Assembly: GCA_022649305.1 (NCBI GenBank)
Contig: JALCNW010000001.1
Span: 1 to 64,000 of the forward strand
Reading direction: 5' to 3'
Length of the DNA: 64,000 nt
Source of the DNA: Enterobacter sp.
GTDB lineage: Bacteria; Pseudomonadota; Gammaproteobacteria; Enterobacterales; Enterobacteriaceae
Within the stretch, counting starts at the first letter, position 1. The number at the start of each line of letters is the position of its first letter. Below, piece by piece: positions 1-10,755 of the stretch. The position numbers and the translations under genes were made by a program. The notes below the pieces were generated by a model. It was not told the DNA's origin, made no database searches, and saw nothing but the letters and a program-made list of their open reading frames with translations.

Positions 1-1
1 G

Positions 2-250
2 AAACCGGGCAAGGATATCCTCACCGGCTCTATCGACGGCGTACCGGATATTTATAAAGCGATGATCGACGGCGAAGCCAACGCCAGCGTTGAACTGACG
101 CCGAATATGGCCGGCCCGGCGTTCGACGCGCTGGAAAAATTCAAGAAGGACGGCACCAAACCTGAACAGCTGACTATCACCAAATCGACGCTCTACCTGC
201 CGGATACGGCGAAAGAAGAGTTAGAGAAGAAGAAAAATATGGGCTACTGA
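2..250 (+). CDS. ytfQ: C-terminal part of galactofuranose ABC transporter periplasmic-binding protein (5' end outside window)
   Basis: Open frame from base 2 (KPGKDILTGSIDGVPDIYKAMIDGEANASVELTPNMAGPAFDAL...) directly upstream of the matching ABC ATPase. Confidence 0.85.
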   Translation, partial: KPGKDILTGSIDGVPDIYKAMIDGEANASVELTPNMAGPAFDALEKFKKDGTKPEQLTITKSTLYLPDTAKEELEKKKNMGY

Positions 251-260
251 GGACTTCGCA

Positions 261-380
261 CCCCCCTCACCCTGACCCTCTCCCCGGAGGGGAGAGGGGA
301 TTGATCGTGCCAATTGTTAAGTCCAGCGCCGCCCTGCCTTTCACCCTCTCCCCTATGGGGAGAGGGCCGGGGTGAGGGGT
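261..380. repeat. Palindromic intergenic repeat pair (CCCCTCACCC...CCCTCTCCCC / GGGGAGAGGG..GGGGTGAGGGG) between ytfQ and ytfR
   Basis: CCCCTCACCCTGACCCTCTCCCCGGAGGGGAGAGGGG and, 43-45 nt later, CACCCTCTCCCCTATGGGGAGAGGGCCGGGGTGAGGGG; related units recur elsewhere in the window. Confidence 0.8.
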
Positions 381-391
381 AAGGAGGAAAT

Positions 392-1894
392 ATGACCACT
401 GAACACCACCAGGAAATCCTCCGCACAGAGGGCTTAAGCAAATTCTTTCCCGGCGTAAAAGCGCTCGATAACGTCGATTTCAGCCTGCGGCGCGGCGAAA
501 TCATGGCGTTACTTGGCGAAAACGGCGCGGGAAAATCCACGTTGATCAAAGCCCTGACCGGGGTTTATCACGCCGATCGCGGCACCATCTGGCTCGAAGG
601 CAACGCCATATCACCGCGCAATACCGCCCACGCCCAACAACTGGGGATTGGGACGGTGTATCAGGAGGTGAACCTGCTGCCGAACATGTCGGTGGCGGAT
701 AATCTGTTTATTGGCCGCGAACCGCGTCGGTTTGGCCTGCTGCGCCGAAAAGAGATGGAAGCGCGGGCGACTAAGCTGATGGAGTCTTACGGTTTTTCTC
801 TCGACGTGCGTGAGCCGTTGAACCGCTTTTCCGTGGCGATGCAGCAGATCGTGGCTATCTGTCGGGCGATCGATCTCTCCGCTAAGGTGTTGATCCTCGA
901 CGAACCAACCGCCAGCCTCGACACGCAAGAGGTCGAAATGCTCTTTACCCTGATGCGCCAGCTGCGCGATCGGGGCGTGAGCTTAATTTTCGTCACCCAC
1001 TTCCTCGACCAGGTGTATGAAGTCAGCGATCGGATCACCGTACTGCGTAACGGCGGTTTTGTCGGCTGCCGCGAGACGCGCGAGCTGCCGAAGATCGAGC
1101 TGGTCAAAATGATGCTGGGCCGCGAGCTGGACACCAAAGCGCTCCAGCGTGCGGGTCGTACCTTGTTGAGCGACAAACCTGTCGCTGCGTTCAAAGATTT
1201 CGGCAAAAAAGGCACGATCACGCCGTTCAACCTTGAAGTTCGCCCCGGTGAAATCGTCGGCCTGGCGGGCCTGCTCGGCTCTGGCCGTACCGAAACCGCT
1301 GAAGTGATCTTCGGGATCAAACCGGCGGACAGCGGCACAGCGTTGATTAAGGGTAAGCCGCAAACCTTGCGATCCCCGCATCAGGCCTCTTGTCTGGGTA
1401 TTGGCTTCTGCCCGGAAGACCGCAAAACCGACGGCATCATTGCCGCCGCCTCGGTGCGCGAAAATATTATTCTGGCGCTACAGGCCCAGCGTGGCTGGCT
1501 GCGGCCCATTCCGCGTAAAGAGCAAAACGCCATTGCCGAGCGCTTTATCCGCCAGCTTGGCATTCGCACGCCGAGCGCTGAACAGCCGATTGAGTTTTTA
1601 TCGGGCGGCAATCAGCAAAAGGTTCTGCTGTCCCGCTGGCTGCTGACCAAGCCTCAGTTCTTGATCCTCGACGAACCCACGCGTGGTATCGACGTGGGCG
1701 CACATGCGGAAATTATCCGCCTTATCGAAACGCTGTGTGCCGATGGCCTGGCGCTACTGGTTATCTCCTCTGAGCTTGAAGAGCTGGTGGGGTATGCCGA
1801 TCGCGTCATCATCATGCGCGATCGCAAACAGGTGGCAGAGATCCCGCTGGATGAACTGTCCGTTCCGGCGATCATGAATGCTATCGCGGCATAA
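392..1894 (+). CDS. ytfR: Sugar ABC transporter ATP-binding protein (galactofuranose importer), two ABC domains
   Basis: 500 aa; Walker A GENGAGKST; LDEPT x2; LSGGNQQKV signature. Confidence 0.92.
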   Translation: MTTEHHQEILRTEGLSKFFPGVKALDNVDFSLRRGEIMALLGENGAGKSTLIKALTGVYHADRGTIWLEGNAISPRNTAHAQQLGIGTVYQEVNLLPNMSVADNLFIGREPRRFGLLRRKEMEARATKLMESYGFSLDVREPLNRFSVAMQQIVAICRAIDLSAKVLILDEPTASLDTQEVEMLFTLMRQLRDRGVSLIFVTHFLDQVYEVSDRITVLRNGGFVGCRETRELPKIELVKMMLGRELDTKALQRAGRTLLSDKPVAAFKDFGKKGTITPFNLEVRPGEIVGLAGLLGSGRTETAEVIFGIKPADSGTALIKGKPQTLRSPHQASCLGIGFCPEDRKTDGIIAAASVRENIILALQAQRGWLRPIPRKEQNAIAERFIRQLGIRTPSAEQPIEFLSGGNQQKVLLSRWLLTKPQFLILDEPTRGIDVGAHAEIIRLIETLCADGLALLVISSELEELVGYADRVIIMRDRKQVAEIPLDELSVPAIMNAIAA

Positions 1895-1907
1895 GGAGTC
1901 AATCGTG

Positions 1908-2930
1908 ATGCCTCGTTCACTTTCTAAGGCTGCAGAATCTAAGCGTCGCTTTAGATGGCCTACCGGTACGCCACAAATTGTGGCGCTGCTGCTGGTGCTG
2001 GCGGTCGACAGCCTCGTTGCGCCGCATTTCCTGCAAATTGTTTTGCAGGATGGCCGCCTGTTCGGCAGCCCTATTGATATTTTAAACCGCGCGGCACCCG
2101 TTGCTTTGTTGGCGATTGGCATGACGCTGGTGATTGCCACGGGCGGCATTGACTTATCCGTGGGGGCCATCATGGCGATTGCGGGGGCGACGGCTGCCTC
2201 CATGACCGTGGCCGGGCACAGCCTGCCGGTCGTGCTGCTGGCGGCCCTTGGCACCGGCGTGCTGGCCGGACTGTGGAACGGTATTCTGGTATCGATTCTC
2301 AAAATCCAGCCGTTTGTCGCCACCTTGATTCTGATGGTGGCGGGGCGCGGCGTGGCGCAACTGATTACCTCCGGGCAGATCGTGACCTTTGATTCGCCTA
2401 ATCTGGCGTGGATCGGCAGCGGCAAGCTGTTGCTGTTTCCAACGCCAGTGATCATTGCCCTGCTCACGCTGATTGTGTTCTGGCTATTCACCCGCCGGAC
2501 CGCACTCGGCATGTTTATTGAAGCGGTGGGCATTAACATTCGCGCGGCCAAAAATGCCGGGGTGAATACGCGCCTCGTGGTGATGTTGGCCTACGTGCTC
2601 AGTGGTCTGTGTGCGGCGATTGCCGGGATAATTGTGGCGGCAGATATTCGCGGGGCCGATGCCAACAACGCCGGACTGTGGCTGGAGCTGGATGCGATTT
2701 TAGCCGTCGTTATCGGCGGCGGTTCGCTGATGGGCGGGCGCTTTAATCTGGTGCTTTCCGTTATCGGAGCGCTGATTATTCAGGGTATGAATACCGGCAT
2801 TTTGCTCTCCGGCTTCCAGCCTGAGCTTAACCAGGTGGTGAAAGCGGTGGTTGTCCTGTGCGTGCTGATCGTTCAGTCGTCGCGCTTTATCAGCATCATC
2901 AAGGGGATTCGCGGTCATGATAAAACGTAA
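1908..2930 (+). CDS. ytfT: Sugar ABC transporter permease
   Basis: Hydrophobic permease with GGIDLSVGAIMAIAGATAA motif; start probably at 1908 rather than ORF start 1878. Confidence 0.88.
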   Translation: MPRSLSKAAESKRRFRWPTGTPQIVALLLVLAVDSLVAPHFLQIVLQDGRLFGSPIDILNRAAPVALLAIGMTLVIATGGIDLSVGAIMAIAGATAASMTVAGHSLPVVLLAALGTGVLAGLWNGILVSILKIQPFVATLILMVAGRGVAQLITSGQIVTFDSPNLAWIGSGKLLLFPTPVIIALLTLIVFWLFTRRTALGMFIEAVGINIRAAKNAGVNTRLVVMLAYVLSGLCAAIAGIIVAADIRGADANNAGLWLELDAILAVVIGGGSLMGGRFNLVLSVIGALIIQGMNTGILLSGFQPELNQVVKAVVVLCVLIVQSSRFISIIKGIRGHDKT

Positions 2931-3921
2931 TTTACCGTTAATGATTACGCTCGGCGTCTTCGTGCTGGGCTACCTGTACTGCCTGACGCAATTTCCCGGT
3001 TTTGCCTCGACGCGCGTGATTTGCAACATCCTCACCGATAACGCCTTTTTGGGGATTATTGCGGTCGGCATGACCTTTGTGATCCTCTCCGGTGGTATCG
3101 ATCTGTCGGTGGGTTCGGTGATCGCTTTTACCGGCGTGTTCCTGGCGAAGGCGATTGGCTTCTGGGGATTGTCCCCGCTGGTGGCTTTCCCGCTGGTGCT
3201 GATCATGGGCTGCGCGTTCGGTGCGTTTATGGGATTACTGATCGACGCGTTAAAAATCCCGGCGTTTATCATCACCCTCGCCGGGATGTTCTTCCTGCGC
3301 GGCGTCAGCTATCTGGTCTCTGAAGAGTCAATCCCGATTAACCACCCGATCTACGACACGCTCTCAAGCCTGGCGTGGAAAATTCCCGGCGGTGGCCGCC
3401 TGAGCGCCATGGGATTATTGATGTTAGGCGTTGTGGTGATGGGGATGTTCCTTGCTCACCGCACCCGGTTCGGTAACGAAGTCTATGCCATCGGCGGCAG
3501 CGCCACGTCTGCCAATCTGATGGGCATTTCCACGCGCAGCACCACGATTCGTATTTATATGCTCTCTACCGGGCTGGCGACGCTGGCGGGTATTGTCTTC
3601 TCTGTTTACACCCAGGCGGGCTATGCGCTGGCGGGCGTGGGCGTTGAGCTGGATGCGATTGCCTCGGTGGTGATTGGCGGCACGCTGCTGAGCGGCGGGG
3701 TAGGCACTGTTTTAGGGACGCTATTTGGCGTAGCGATTCAGGGGTTGATTCAAACGTATATTAACTTCGACGGCACGTTGAGCTCGTGGTGGACCAAAAT
3801 CGCGATTGGCGTGTTGCTGTTCGTGTTTATCGCGTTGCAGCGTGGTCTGACGGTGCTCTGGGAGAACCGCCAAAGCTCGCCGGTCACTCGCGTCAGCCCG
3901 TCAGCCTCCACAACAAAGTGA
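2917..3921 (+). CDS. yjfF: Sugar ABC transporter permease
   Basis: 334 aa permease, SGGIDLSVGSVIAFTGV motif, overlaps the end of ytfT. Confidence 0.88.
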   Translation: MIKRNLPLMITLGVFVLGYLYCLTQFPGFASTRVICNILTDNAFLGIIAVGMTFVILSGGIDLSVGSVIAFTGVFLAKAIGFWGLSPLVAFPLVLIMGCAFGAFMGLLIDALKIPAFIITLAGMFFLRGVSYLVSEESIPINHPIYDTLSSLAWKIPGGGRLSAMGLLMLGVVVMGMFLAHRTRFGNEVYAIGGSATSANLMGISTRSTTIRIYMLSTGLATLAGIVFSVYTQAGYALAGVGVELDAIASVVIGGTLLSGGVGTVLGTLFGVAIQGLIQTYINFDGTLSSWWTKIAIGVLLFVFIALQRGLTVLWENRQSSPVTRVSPSASTTK

Positions 3922-3946
3922 TAACACACTGAATTTGCTTAAAGTC

Positions 3947-3973
3947 TAAACATTTTCCGGTAGCGGCCGATAA
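3947..3973 (+). promoter_or_regulatory. Sigma28 (FliA)-type promoter upstream of MCP gene
   Basis: TAAA-N15-GCCGATAA with exact 15-nt spacing, 44 nt before the MCP ATG. Confidence 0.75.
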
Positions 3974-4017
3974 TCTTCTTTTCTGCCAAAAAATATCTCG
4001 CTACCGGAAATAACATC

Positions 4018-5586
4018 ATGCTGAAAACGCTATCGATTCGTACCGGCTTGCTTTCGTTACTGGCCGTTATGACCCTTCTGCTGCTGATTGTCAGCGGTAT
4101 TGGCATTTATGCCCTCACACAGAGTTCCTCTTCACTGCAACGTATTAATCACCTTCAGGGTGAGCAGATGGTGCAACTTAATGCGGGCTACACGCTGATT
4201 TTGCGCGCCCGTAATGAAGCGGGTCAGGCCGTTCGATTGATGGAAATTGGCATGATGGACGATGCCGCCAAATCCGTGCAGAACATTAATAAAGAAGTGA
4301 CTCAGGCGCAAAAAACGCTGAAAGCGGTCATTGACGGTGGCGTTTCAGATGAAAAAGGCCAGCAGCTACTGGATAAAGTGGCCGCCAGCCTGGCGGCGTA
4401 CAACGCCCAGGGGATCGGCCCGATGCTGACGGCGCTGAACCAGCAGAGCGCGGATGCTTACTACGATTTGCTGGAAAACAAGTTGATCCCCGTTTCGCAT
4501 CAGTTCGACAACGATATGCAGGCGTTCCAGACCTGGAGCGAATCGCGCGGCAAAACCGAAGTGAAGGCCGTACAGGCGAGCAAAAACCGCGTCATGCTGC
4601 TGATCGTCATTGCCGCCCTGCTGACTGCCGGGATTATCGTGCTGGCCTGGCTGGTGCTACGCCATATGCTGCTGAAGCCGCTTTCGGCCTCTATCGCCCA
4701 GCTTGAACACGTGGCGGCGGGCGATCTCACCCACAGTCTGAATCAGCCCGCCAGCCAGGAGTTTAATCGCCTGAATGCGGCAATCGAAGAGATGCGCCAG
4801 TCGCTGATGGGATCGGTGCTGCGCGTGCGCGACGCCAGTTCGCAAATCGATACCGGCAGTCGCGAGCTGACCGCAGGCAACATGCACCTTGCTCAGCGCA
4901 CCGAATTGACGGCCACGTCGCTCGAACAAACCGCAGCCAGCATGGAAGAGATCACCGCCACGGTGAAACAAAATGCCGACAACGCCGAGCAGGCGCACCA
5001 GATGGCGAAGACCGTATCTGACACCGCCGATCATGGCAGCGAAATGGTGTGCTATGTCATTGAAAAGATGCGCGATATCTCGGGCAGTTCGGCGCGCATT
5101 GCCGACATCCTGAGCGTTATCGACGGTATTGCCTTCCAGACCAATATTCTGGCGCTCAACGCCTCTGTAGAAGCGGCGCGCGCGGGCGAGCAGGGACGTG
5201 GTTTTGCGGTGGTGGCCGGAGAAGTGCGTAACCTCGCCAGCCGCAGCGCCGACGCGGCGAAAGAAATTCGCACGCTGATCAGCGATTCGCAGACGCACGT
5301 CAACGAAGGCAGCGACCTGGCGCAACAGGCTGGCGAAACGATGGATGAGATTGCCACCGAAGTGATGCGTATGACCCGGCTGATGCGGGAGATTGCCAAC
5401 GCTTCTCTTGAACAAAGTCGCGGCATTGAGCAGGTGAATATCGCGGTCAATCAGATGGACGAAACGGCGCAGCAAAATGCGGCGCTGGTGCAGCAGTCCT
5501 CCGCCGCGACTCGCTCTCTGGAAGAGCAGTCGCGCGAATTAATTGAAGCCATGGCATCATTTAAACTGACCGCACAAACGGCCTAA
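4018..5586 (+). CDS. Methyl-accepting chemotaxis protein
   Basis: 522 aa; N-terminal TM, periplasmic four-helix sensor, HAMP, signalling hairpin (ILALNASVEAARAGEQGRGFAVVAGEVRNLASRSADAAKEI). Confidence 0.93.
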   Translation: MLKTLSIRTGLLSLLAVMTLLLLIVSGIGIYALTQSSSSLQRINHLQGEQMVQLNAGYTLILRARNEAGQAVRLMEIGMMDDAAKSVQNINKEVTQAQKTLKAVIDGGVSDEKGQQLLDKVAASLAAYNAQGIGPMLTALNQQSADAYYDLLENKLIPVSHQFDNDMQAFQTWSESRGKTEVKAVQASKNRVMLLIVIAALLTAGIIVLAWLVLRHMLLKPLSASIAQLEHVAAGDLTHSLNQPASQEFNRLNAAIEEMRQSLMGSVLRVRDASSQIDTGSRELTAGNMHLAQRTELTATSLEQTAASMEEITATVKQNADNAEQAHQMAKTVSDTADHGSEMVCYVIEKMRDISGSSARIADILSVIDGIAFQTNILALNASVEAARAGEQGRGFAVVAGEVRNLASRSADAAKEIRTLISDSQTHVNEGSDLAQQAGETMDEIATEVMRMTRLMREIANASLEQSRGIEQVNIAVNQMDETAQQNAALVQQSSAATRSLEEQSRELIEAMASFKLTAQTA

Positions 5587-5619
5587 TATAAATTCCCCCG
5601 GTGTATTATGCGCCGGGGT

Positions 5620-5913
5620 TTATACGGCCTCGGCGTTCACTGCGCCAATATTATCGTGAATATCGCCCATTAATTTTTCCAGTGAATGGGTTAACTGTAA
5701 TGCTTTCTCCGTTGGCTCCAGATATAACCCTTTACGCACAAAGAGCGGCTCGTCAAAAAGTTGATTAAAGCGCTTCAGCGCCAGGCTGACCGCCGGGCGG
5801 GACATCTCCAGGCGTACGGAAGCTTTTGCCATGCTGCCGCAACGAACAATTTCAATAAATACAGGTATAAGATTAAGATCAATGCCGGTATTGGCGCGAG
5901 AATAGTTTTGCAT
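5620..5913 (-). CDS. HTH-only LysR-family protein (97 aa, no effector domain)
   Basis: LysR-type HTH: DLNLIPVFIEIVRCGSMAKASVRLEMSRPAVSLALKRFNQLFDEPLFVRKG; ends 34 nt before the MCP stop. Confidence 0.7.
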   Translation of the reverse strand: MQNYSRANTGIDLNLIPVFIEIVRCGSMAKASVRLEMSRPAVSLALKRFNQLFDEPLFVRKGLYLEPTEKALQLTHSLEKLMGDIHDNIGAVNAEAV

Positions 5914-6061
5914 TGTGTTGATGACTCCCCTGAGTAATTTATAAACTGTTCAGAAATAATGCGGGAGCGAGCGGGAATATTAAAGCGTCATTTTTATATT
6001 CGTTTATACCGTAAAATATATAAATAAAAACGGGGAACACCGTTCCCCGTTAATGAGTGTG

Positions 6062-7060
6062 TTAAGCGTCCGGGAATTGTTGGATCAGACGCTCGACATC
6101 TTCAACCATATGATCGTTGCCGACAAAGAACGAACGGCGCTGGTGAAGGCTATTTGGCATGATATCCAGAATACGATCTTTACCGTCGCTCGCCTTGCCG
6201 CCAGCCTGCTCGGCCAGGAACGCCATCGGGTTACATTCGTACAGCAGACGCAGTTTCCCTTCCGGGTGGCTGGCGGTGCTTGGGTAGAGATAAATACCGC
6301 CTTTCAGCAGGTTACGGTGGAAATCAGCCACCAGCGAGCCGATATAGCGAGAGGTGTACGGGCGCTGCGTCAACTTATCTTCTTCCTGGCAGAATTTAAT
6401 GTATTTCTTCACGCCGTTCGGGAATCGGATGTAGTTGCCTTCGTTTATGGAGTAGGTGCTGCCCTTTTGCGGATAACGCATACGTTCCTGGCTCAGGCAG
6501 AACACGCCCAGAGAAGGATCGTAGGTAAAGGCGTGAACGCCGCAGCCGGTGGTGTAAACCAGCATAGTAGAAGAGCCGTAAACGACGTATCCAGCGGCAA
6601 CCTGTTTGTTGCCCGGTTGCAGGAAATCCTCTTCCGTAACGGCGGTGCCAACAGGAGTGACGCGACGATAAATTGAGAAGATGGTTCCCACAGAGACGTT
6701 TACGTCGATGTTGGACGAACCGTCCAGCGGGTCCATCAGCACAACGTATTTGGCGTGTTCACACCCTTCAAAAACGACGATCTCATCTTCTTCTTCAGAG
6801 GCGATCCCCGCCACGATGTCACGCGCGCGCAGTGCAGCTTTTAGTTTTTCATTGGCGAACAGATCGAGTTTTTGCTGAACCTCGCCCTGAACGTTTTCGG
6901 CACCGCTGGCACCCAGGATATCGACCAGACCGGCCTTGTTGATATCACGGTGGATGATCTTAGCGCCCAGCTTTATTGCCGACAGCAAAGCAGTGAGCTC
7001 ACCGGTAGCATGAGAGAACTCGTGCTGCTTTTCGACAATAAATTCACCTAACGTTTTCAT
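6062..7060 (-). CDS. fbp: Fructose-1,6-bisphosphatase class I
   Basis: [45 protein letters not shown]...; [12 protein letters not shown] motif; start at internal Met of the longer ORF. Confidence 0.95.
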   Translation of the reverse strand: MKTLGEFIVEKQHEFSHATGELTALLSAIKLGAKIIHRDINKAGLVDILGASGAENVQGEVQQKLDLFANEKLKAALRARDIVAGIASEEEDEIVVFEGCEHAKYVVLMDPLDGSSNIDVNVSVGTIFSIYRRVTPVGTAVTEEDFLQPGNKQVAAGYVVYGSSTMLVYTTGCGVHAFTYDPSLGVFCLSQERMRYPQKGSTYSINEGNYIRFPNGVKKYIKFCQEEDKLTQRPYTSRYIGSLVADFHRNLLKGGIYLYPSTASHPEGKLRLLYECNPMAFLAEQAGGKASDGKDRILDIMPNSLHQRRSFFVGNDHMVEDVERLIQQFPDA

Positions 7061-7259
7061 AACACTTTCCCTGCATCGTATGTTGAGTAAAGCGATCGAA
7101 TGATGATTAAAGCGGTAAAACTCCAACAATCTTAACAAACATTCAAATATTAGCGCAGAGGTGAATCGCGCCAGCAAAATACGGATTTACCTGAAATGCG
7201 TTTCTCTGAGGCTGACATGTGAGTAAAATGTGCGCCACATAGAAGAGGGACGGTGACGT

Positions 7260-8633
7260 ATGCGCATTCATATTTTGGGGATTTGTGGCACTTTCATGGG
7301 CGGGCTGGCGCTGCTGGCACGTTCTCTGGGCCACGAAGTGACGGGTTCGGACGCCAACGTGTATCCGCCGATGAGCACGCTGCTTGAGAAGCAAGGTATC
7401 GATCTGATTCAGGGATACGACGCCAGCCAGCTTGAGTATGAACCGGATCTGGTCATTATCGGCAATGCCATGACCCGTGGTAACCCGTGTGTTGAAGCGG
7501 TGCTGGAACGCAATATTCCGTTCATGTCTGGCCCGCAGTGGCTGCATGATTTCGTCCTGCGCGATCGCTGGGTGCTGGCCGTTGCCGGTACGCACGGCAA
7601 GACCACCACCGCCGGTATGGCGACCTGGATCCTCGAAGCCTGTGGCTACAAGCCGGGTTTTGTGATCGGCGGCGTACCAGGCAATTTCGACGTCTCCGCG
7701 CGTCTGGGTGACAGCCCGTTCTTTGTTATCGAAGCCGACGAATACGACTGCGCGTTCTTCGACAAACGTTCTAAGTTTGTACACTACTGCCCGCGCACGC
7801 TGATCCTCAATAACCTTGAGTTCGATCATGCGGATATCTTTGACGATCTTAAAGCCATCCAGAAACAGTTCCACCACCTGGTGCGTATCGTGCCGGGACA
7901 GGGTCGTATTATCTATCCTGAGAACGACATCAACCTGAAGCAGACCATCGCGATGGGCTGCTGGAGCGAGCAGGAACTGGTGGGTGAGCAGGGTCACTGG
8001 CAGGCGAAAAAGCTGACCACCGATGCCTCTGAATGGGAAGTGTTGCTGGACGGTGAAAAGGTCGGTGAAGTGAAGTGGGCGCTGGTTGGCGAACACAACA
8101 TGCACAATGGCCTGATGGCGATCGCTGCCGCGCGTCACGTCGGCGTCACGCCTGCGGATGCCGCCGACGCGCTGGGCTCGTTCATCAACGCCCGTCGTCG
8201 CCTGGAACTGCGCGGCGAAGCCAACGGCGTGACCGTCTACGACGATTTTGCCCATCACCCAACGGCGATTCTGGCGACCCTTGCCGCGCTGCGCGGTAAA
8301 GTCGGCGGAACAGCGCGTATTCTGGCCGTGCTGGAGCCACGCTCTAACACCATGAAAATGGGACTGAGCAAAGACGACCTCGCACCGTCTTTAGGTCGTG
8401 CTGACGAAGTGTTCTTGCTGCAACCACAGCATATTCCGTGGCAGGTCGCTGAAGTGGCAGAAGCGTGCATTCAGCCTGCGCACTGGCATGCAGACGTAGA
8501 TACGTTAGCGGATATGGTGATTAAAACCGCGCAGCCGGGCGATCACATTCTGGTGATGAGCAACGGCGGTTTTGGTGGGATTCATCAGAAACTGCTGGAT
8601 GGTCTGGCGAAGAAAGCCGAAGCTGCGGTGTAA
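7260..8633 (+). CDS. mpl: UDP-N-acetylmuramate:L-alanyl-gamma-D-glutamyl-meso-diaminopimelate ligase
   Basis: 457 aa Mur ligase; AGTHGKTTTAGMATWILE; starts MRIHILGICGTFMGG. Confidence 0.95.
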   Translation: MRIHILGICGTFMGGLALLARSLGHEVTGSDANVYPPMSTLLEKQGIDLIQGYDASQLEYEPDLVIIGNAMTRGNPCVEAVLERNIPFMSGPQWLHDFVLRDRWVLAVAGTHGKTTTAGMATWILEACGYKPGFVIGGVPGNFDVSARLGDSPFFVIEADEYDCAFFDKRSKFVHYCPRTLILNNLEFDHADIFDDLKAIQKQFHHLVRIVPGQGRIIYPENDINLKQTIAMGCWSEQELVGEQGHWQAKKLTTDASEWEVLLDGEKVGEVKWALVGEHNMHNGLMAIAAARHVGVTPADAADALGSFINARRRLELRGEANGVTVYDDFAHHPTAILATLAALRGKVGGTARILAVLEPRSNTMKMGLSKDDLAPSLGRADEVFLLQPQHIPWQVAEVAEACIQPAHWHADVDTLADMVIKTAQPGDHILVMSNGGFGGIHQKLLDGLAKKAEAAV

Positions 8634-8635
8634 AC

Positions 8636-8699
8636 CCCTCACCCCAGCCCTCTCCCCAAAGGGGAGAGGGGACTGACCGGATAGGTCAGGGTGAGGGGA
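8636..8699. repeat. Palindromic intergenic repeat between convergent mpl and darP
   Basis: CCCCTCACCCCAGCCCTCTCCCCAAAGGGGAGAGGGG...GGTGAGGGG. Confidence 0.8.
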
Positions 8700-8715
8700 A
8701 CAATCGGTTCGAATC

Positions 8716-9267
8716 TTAACCTTCGTTCTCAGCCAGCTCGCGCAGATACTGGAAAATCAGACGCGCAGACTTCGGCGGCTTATTCCCTTCTTTCTCTTTC
8801 TTCGCGTTACGGATGAGTGAACGTAACTGCTGACGGTCAACGTCTGGCCACAGGTTCACGACTTCTTCGACAGCATCATCGCCCTGGTCGATCAGACGAT
8901 CGCGGATTTGCTCAAGCTTATGGAACAGCGCAACCTGCTGGTTGTGGCGGTTTTTCAGCTTGTCCAGCGCCTGGCGAATCGGTTCTACGTCACGCTGACG
9001 CAGCATTTTACCGATCAGTTGAAGCTGACGGCGACGGCCTTCTTTTTTGATTCGTTGGGCCAGTTCAATGGCGCTGCGCAGATCCGGGTCGAGCGAGAGT
9101 TTATCCAGCGCGTTTTTACCCAGCTCTACCATTTCCGCACCAAGTTGTTTTAACTCTTCGGCGTCACGTTTAATTTCACTTTTACTGACCCAGATGATTT
9201 CATCATCTTCGTCTTCGATGTCATCACCGGGAACGTCGTCGAGCCAGTCTTCGGGCTGCTTAGTCAT
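8716..9267 (-). CDS. darP: Ribosome-associated protein (YjgA/DarP)
   Basis: [43 protein letters not shown]; position next to pmbA. Confidence 0.9.
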   Translation of the reverse strand: MTKQPEDWLDDVPGDDIEDEDDEIIWVSKSEIKRDAEELKQLGAEMVELGKNALDKLSLDPDLRSAIELAQRIKKEGRRRQLQLIGKMLRQRDVEPIRQALDKLKNRHNQQVALFHKLEQIRDRLIDQGDDAVEEVVNLWPDVDRQQLRSLIRNAKKEKEGNKPPKSARLIFQYLRELAENEG

Positions 9268-9361
9268 GTCAGGCTCCTTAAAAAAGAGGCTAATGTTACC
9301 AGTTAAGACGCGCACTGAAAAACGGTTCTCTGTTAGACTTCGTATAACTATCTCTTACAGT

Positions 9362-10714
9362 ATGGCATTTGCGATGAAAGTAACCTCACAAGTTGAAGCG
9401 CAGCGTAAGATTCTGGAAGAAGCGGTCTCCACAGCGCTTGAGTTAGCTTCAGGAAAATCAGACGGTGCAGAAGTCGCCGTCAGTAAGACGACGGGCATTG
9501 GTGTGAGTACCCGCTTCGGCGAAGTCGAAAACGTTGAATTTAACAGTGACGGCGCTCTGGGGATTACGGTTTATCACCAGAATCGCAAAGGCAGCGCGTC
9601 TTCCACCGACCTCAGTCCAGATGCCATCGCCCGTACCGTGCAGGCGGCGCTGGATATTGCGCGCTACACCTCGCCAGATCCTTATGCAGGCGTTGCGGAC
9701 AAAGAGCTGCTGGCATTTGATGCACCCGATTTGGATCTCTTCCACCCGGCAGATGTCTCGCCCGACGAGGCTATCGAGCTGGCGGCTCGCGCCGAGCAAG
9801 CGTCTCTGAAAGCTGACAAACGTATCACGAATACGGAAGGTGGCAGCTTCAACAGCCACTACGGTATCAAAGTGTTCGGCAACAGCCACGGCATGCTGCA
9901 AGGTTATTGCTCCACTCGCCACTCCCTTTCAAGCTGTGTTATCGCAGAAGAGAACGGCGAAATGGAGCGTGACTACGCTTACACCATTGGCCGCGCGATT
10001 GGCGATTTACAGACCCCTGAGTGGGTGGGTGAAGAGTGCGCCCGACGTACGCTTTCGCGTTTGTCACCGCGTAAACTATCGACCATGAAAGCGCCGGTGA
10101 TTTTTGCCAATGAAGTGGCGACGGGCCTGTTTGGTCATCTGGTAGGCGCGATCGCGGGCGGTTCGGTTTATCGTAAATCGACCTTCCTGCTCGACTCACT
10201 GGGTAAGCAGATCCTGCCAGAATGGCTGACCATCGAAGAACATCCGCACCTGCTGAAAGGGCTGGCATCAACGCCGTTCGATGGCGAAGGTGTGCGCACC
10301 GAACGTCGCGATATCATTAAAGATGGCGTACTGACCCAGTGGCTACTGACCAACTATTCTGCGCGTAAGCTGGGGCTGAAAAGCACCGGACATGCAGGCG
10401 GCATCCACAACTGGCGTATTGAAGGGCAGGGCCTGAGCTTTGAGCAAATGCTCAAGCAGATGGGCACCGGTCTGGTCGTCACCGAACTGATGGGCCAGGG
10501 CGTCAGCGGCATTACCGGCGACTACTCTCGTGGTGCGGCGGGCTTCTGGGTTGAAAACGGCGAAATTCAGTATCCGGTGAGCGAAATTACCATCGCCGGT
10601 AACTTAAAAGAGATGTGGCGCGATATCGTGACGATTGGTAACGATATTGAAACGCGTAGCAATATACAGTGTGGTTCAGTACTTCTGCCGGAAATGAAAA
10701 TCGCCGGTCAGTAA
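9362..10714 (+). CDS. pmbA: Metalloprotease PmbA/TldE
   Basis: 450 aa from [23 protein letters not shown]; the ORF start at 9047 is antisense to darP. Confidence 0.93.
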   Translation: MAFAMKVTSQVEAQRKILEEAVSTALELASGKSDGAEVAVSKTTGIGVSTRFGEVENVEFNSDGALGITVYHQNRKGSASSTDLSPDAIARTVQAALDIARYTSPDPYAGVADKELLAFDAPDLDLFHPADVSPDEAIELAARAEQASLKADKRITNTEGGSFNSHYGIKVFGNSHGMLQGYCSTRHSLSSCVIAEENGEMERDYAYTIGRAIGDLQTPEWVGEECARRTLSRLSPRKLSTMKAPVIFANEVATGLFGHLVGAIAGGSVYRKSTFLLDSLGKQILPEWLTIEEHPHLLKGLASTPFDGEGVRTERRDIIKDGVLTQWLLTNYSARKLGLKSTGHAGGIHNWRIEGQGLSFEQMLKQMGTGLVVTELMGQGVSGITGDYSRGAAGFWVENGEIQYPVSEITIAGNLKEMWRDIVTIGNDIETRSNIQCGSVLLPEMKIAGQ

Positions 10715-10755
10715 TACCCGTGAAGGTGTATTTAATAATAAAAAGGAAGTGAGCA

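Noticed and set aside
1754-2551. 265-aa ORF on - strand
   Set aside because: Antisense to ytfR/ytfT, Ser/Arg-rich shadow frame
3940-3973. TAAAGTCT at 3940 as the -35 of the MCP promoter
   Set aside because: 22-nt gap to GCCGATAA is wrong for sigma28; TAAA at 3947 has the correct 15-nt gap
4657-5475. 272-aa ORF on - strand
   Set aside because: Antisense to the MCP signalling domain
7143-8258. 371-aa ORF on - strand
   Set aside because: Antisense to mpl
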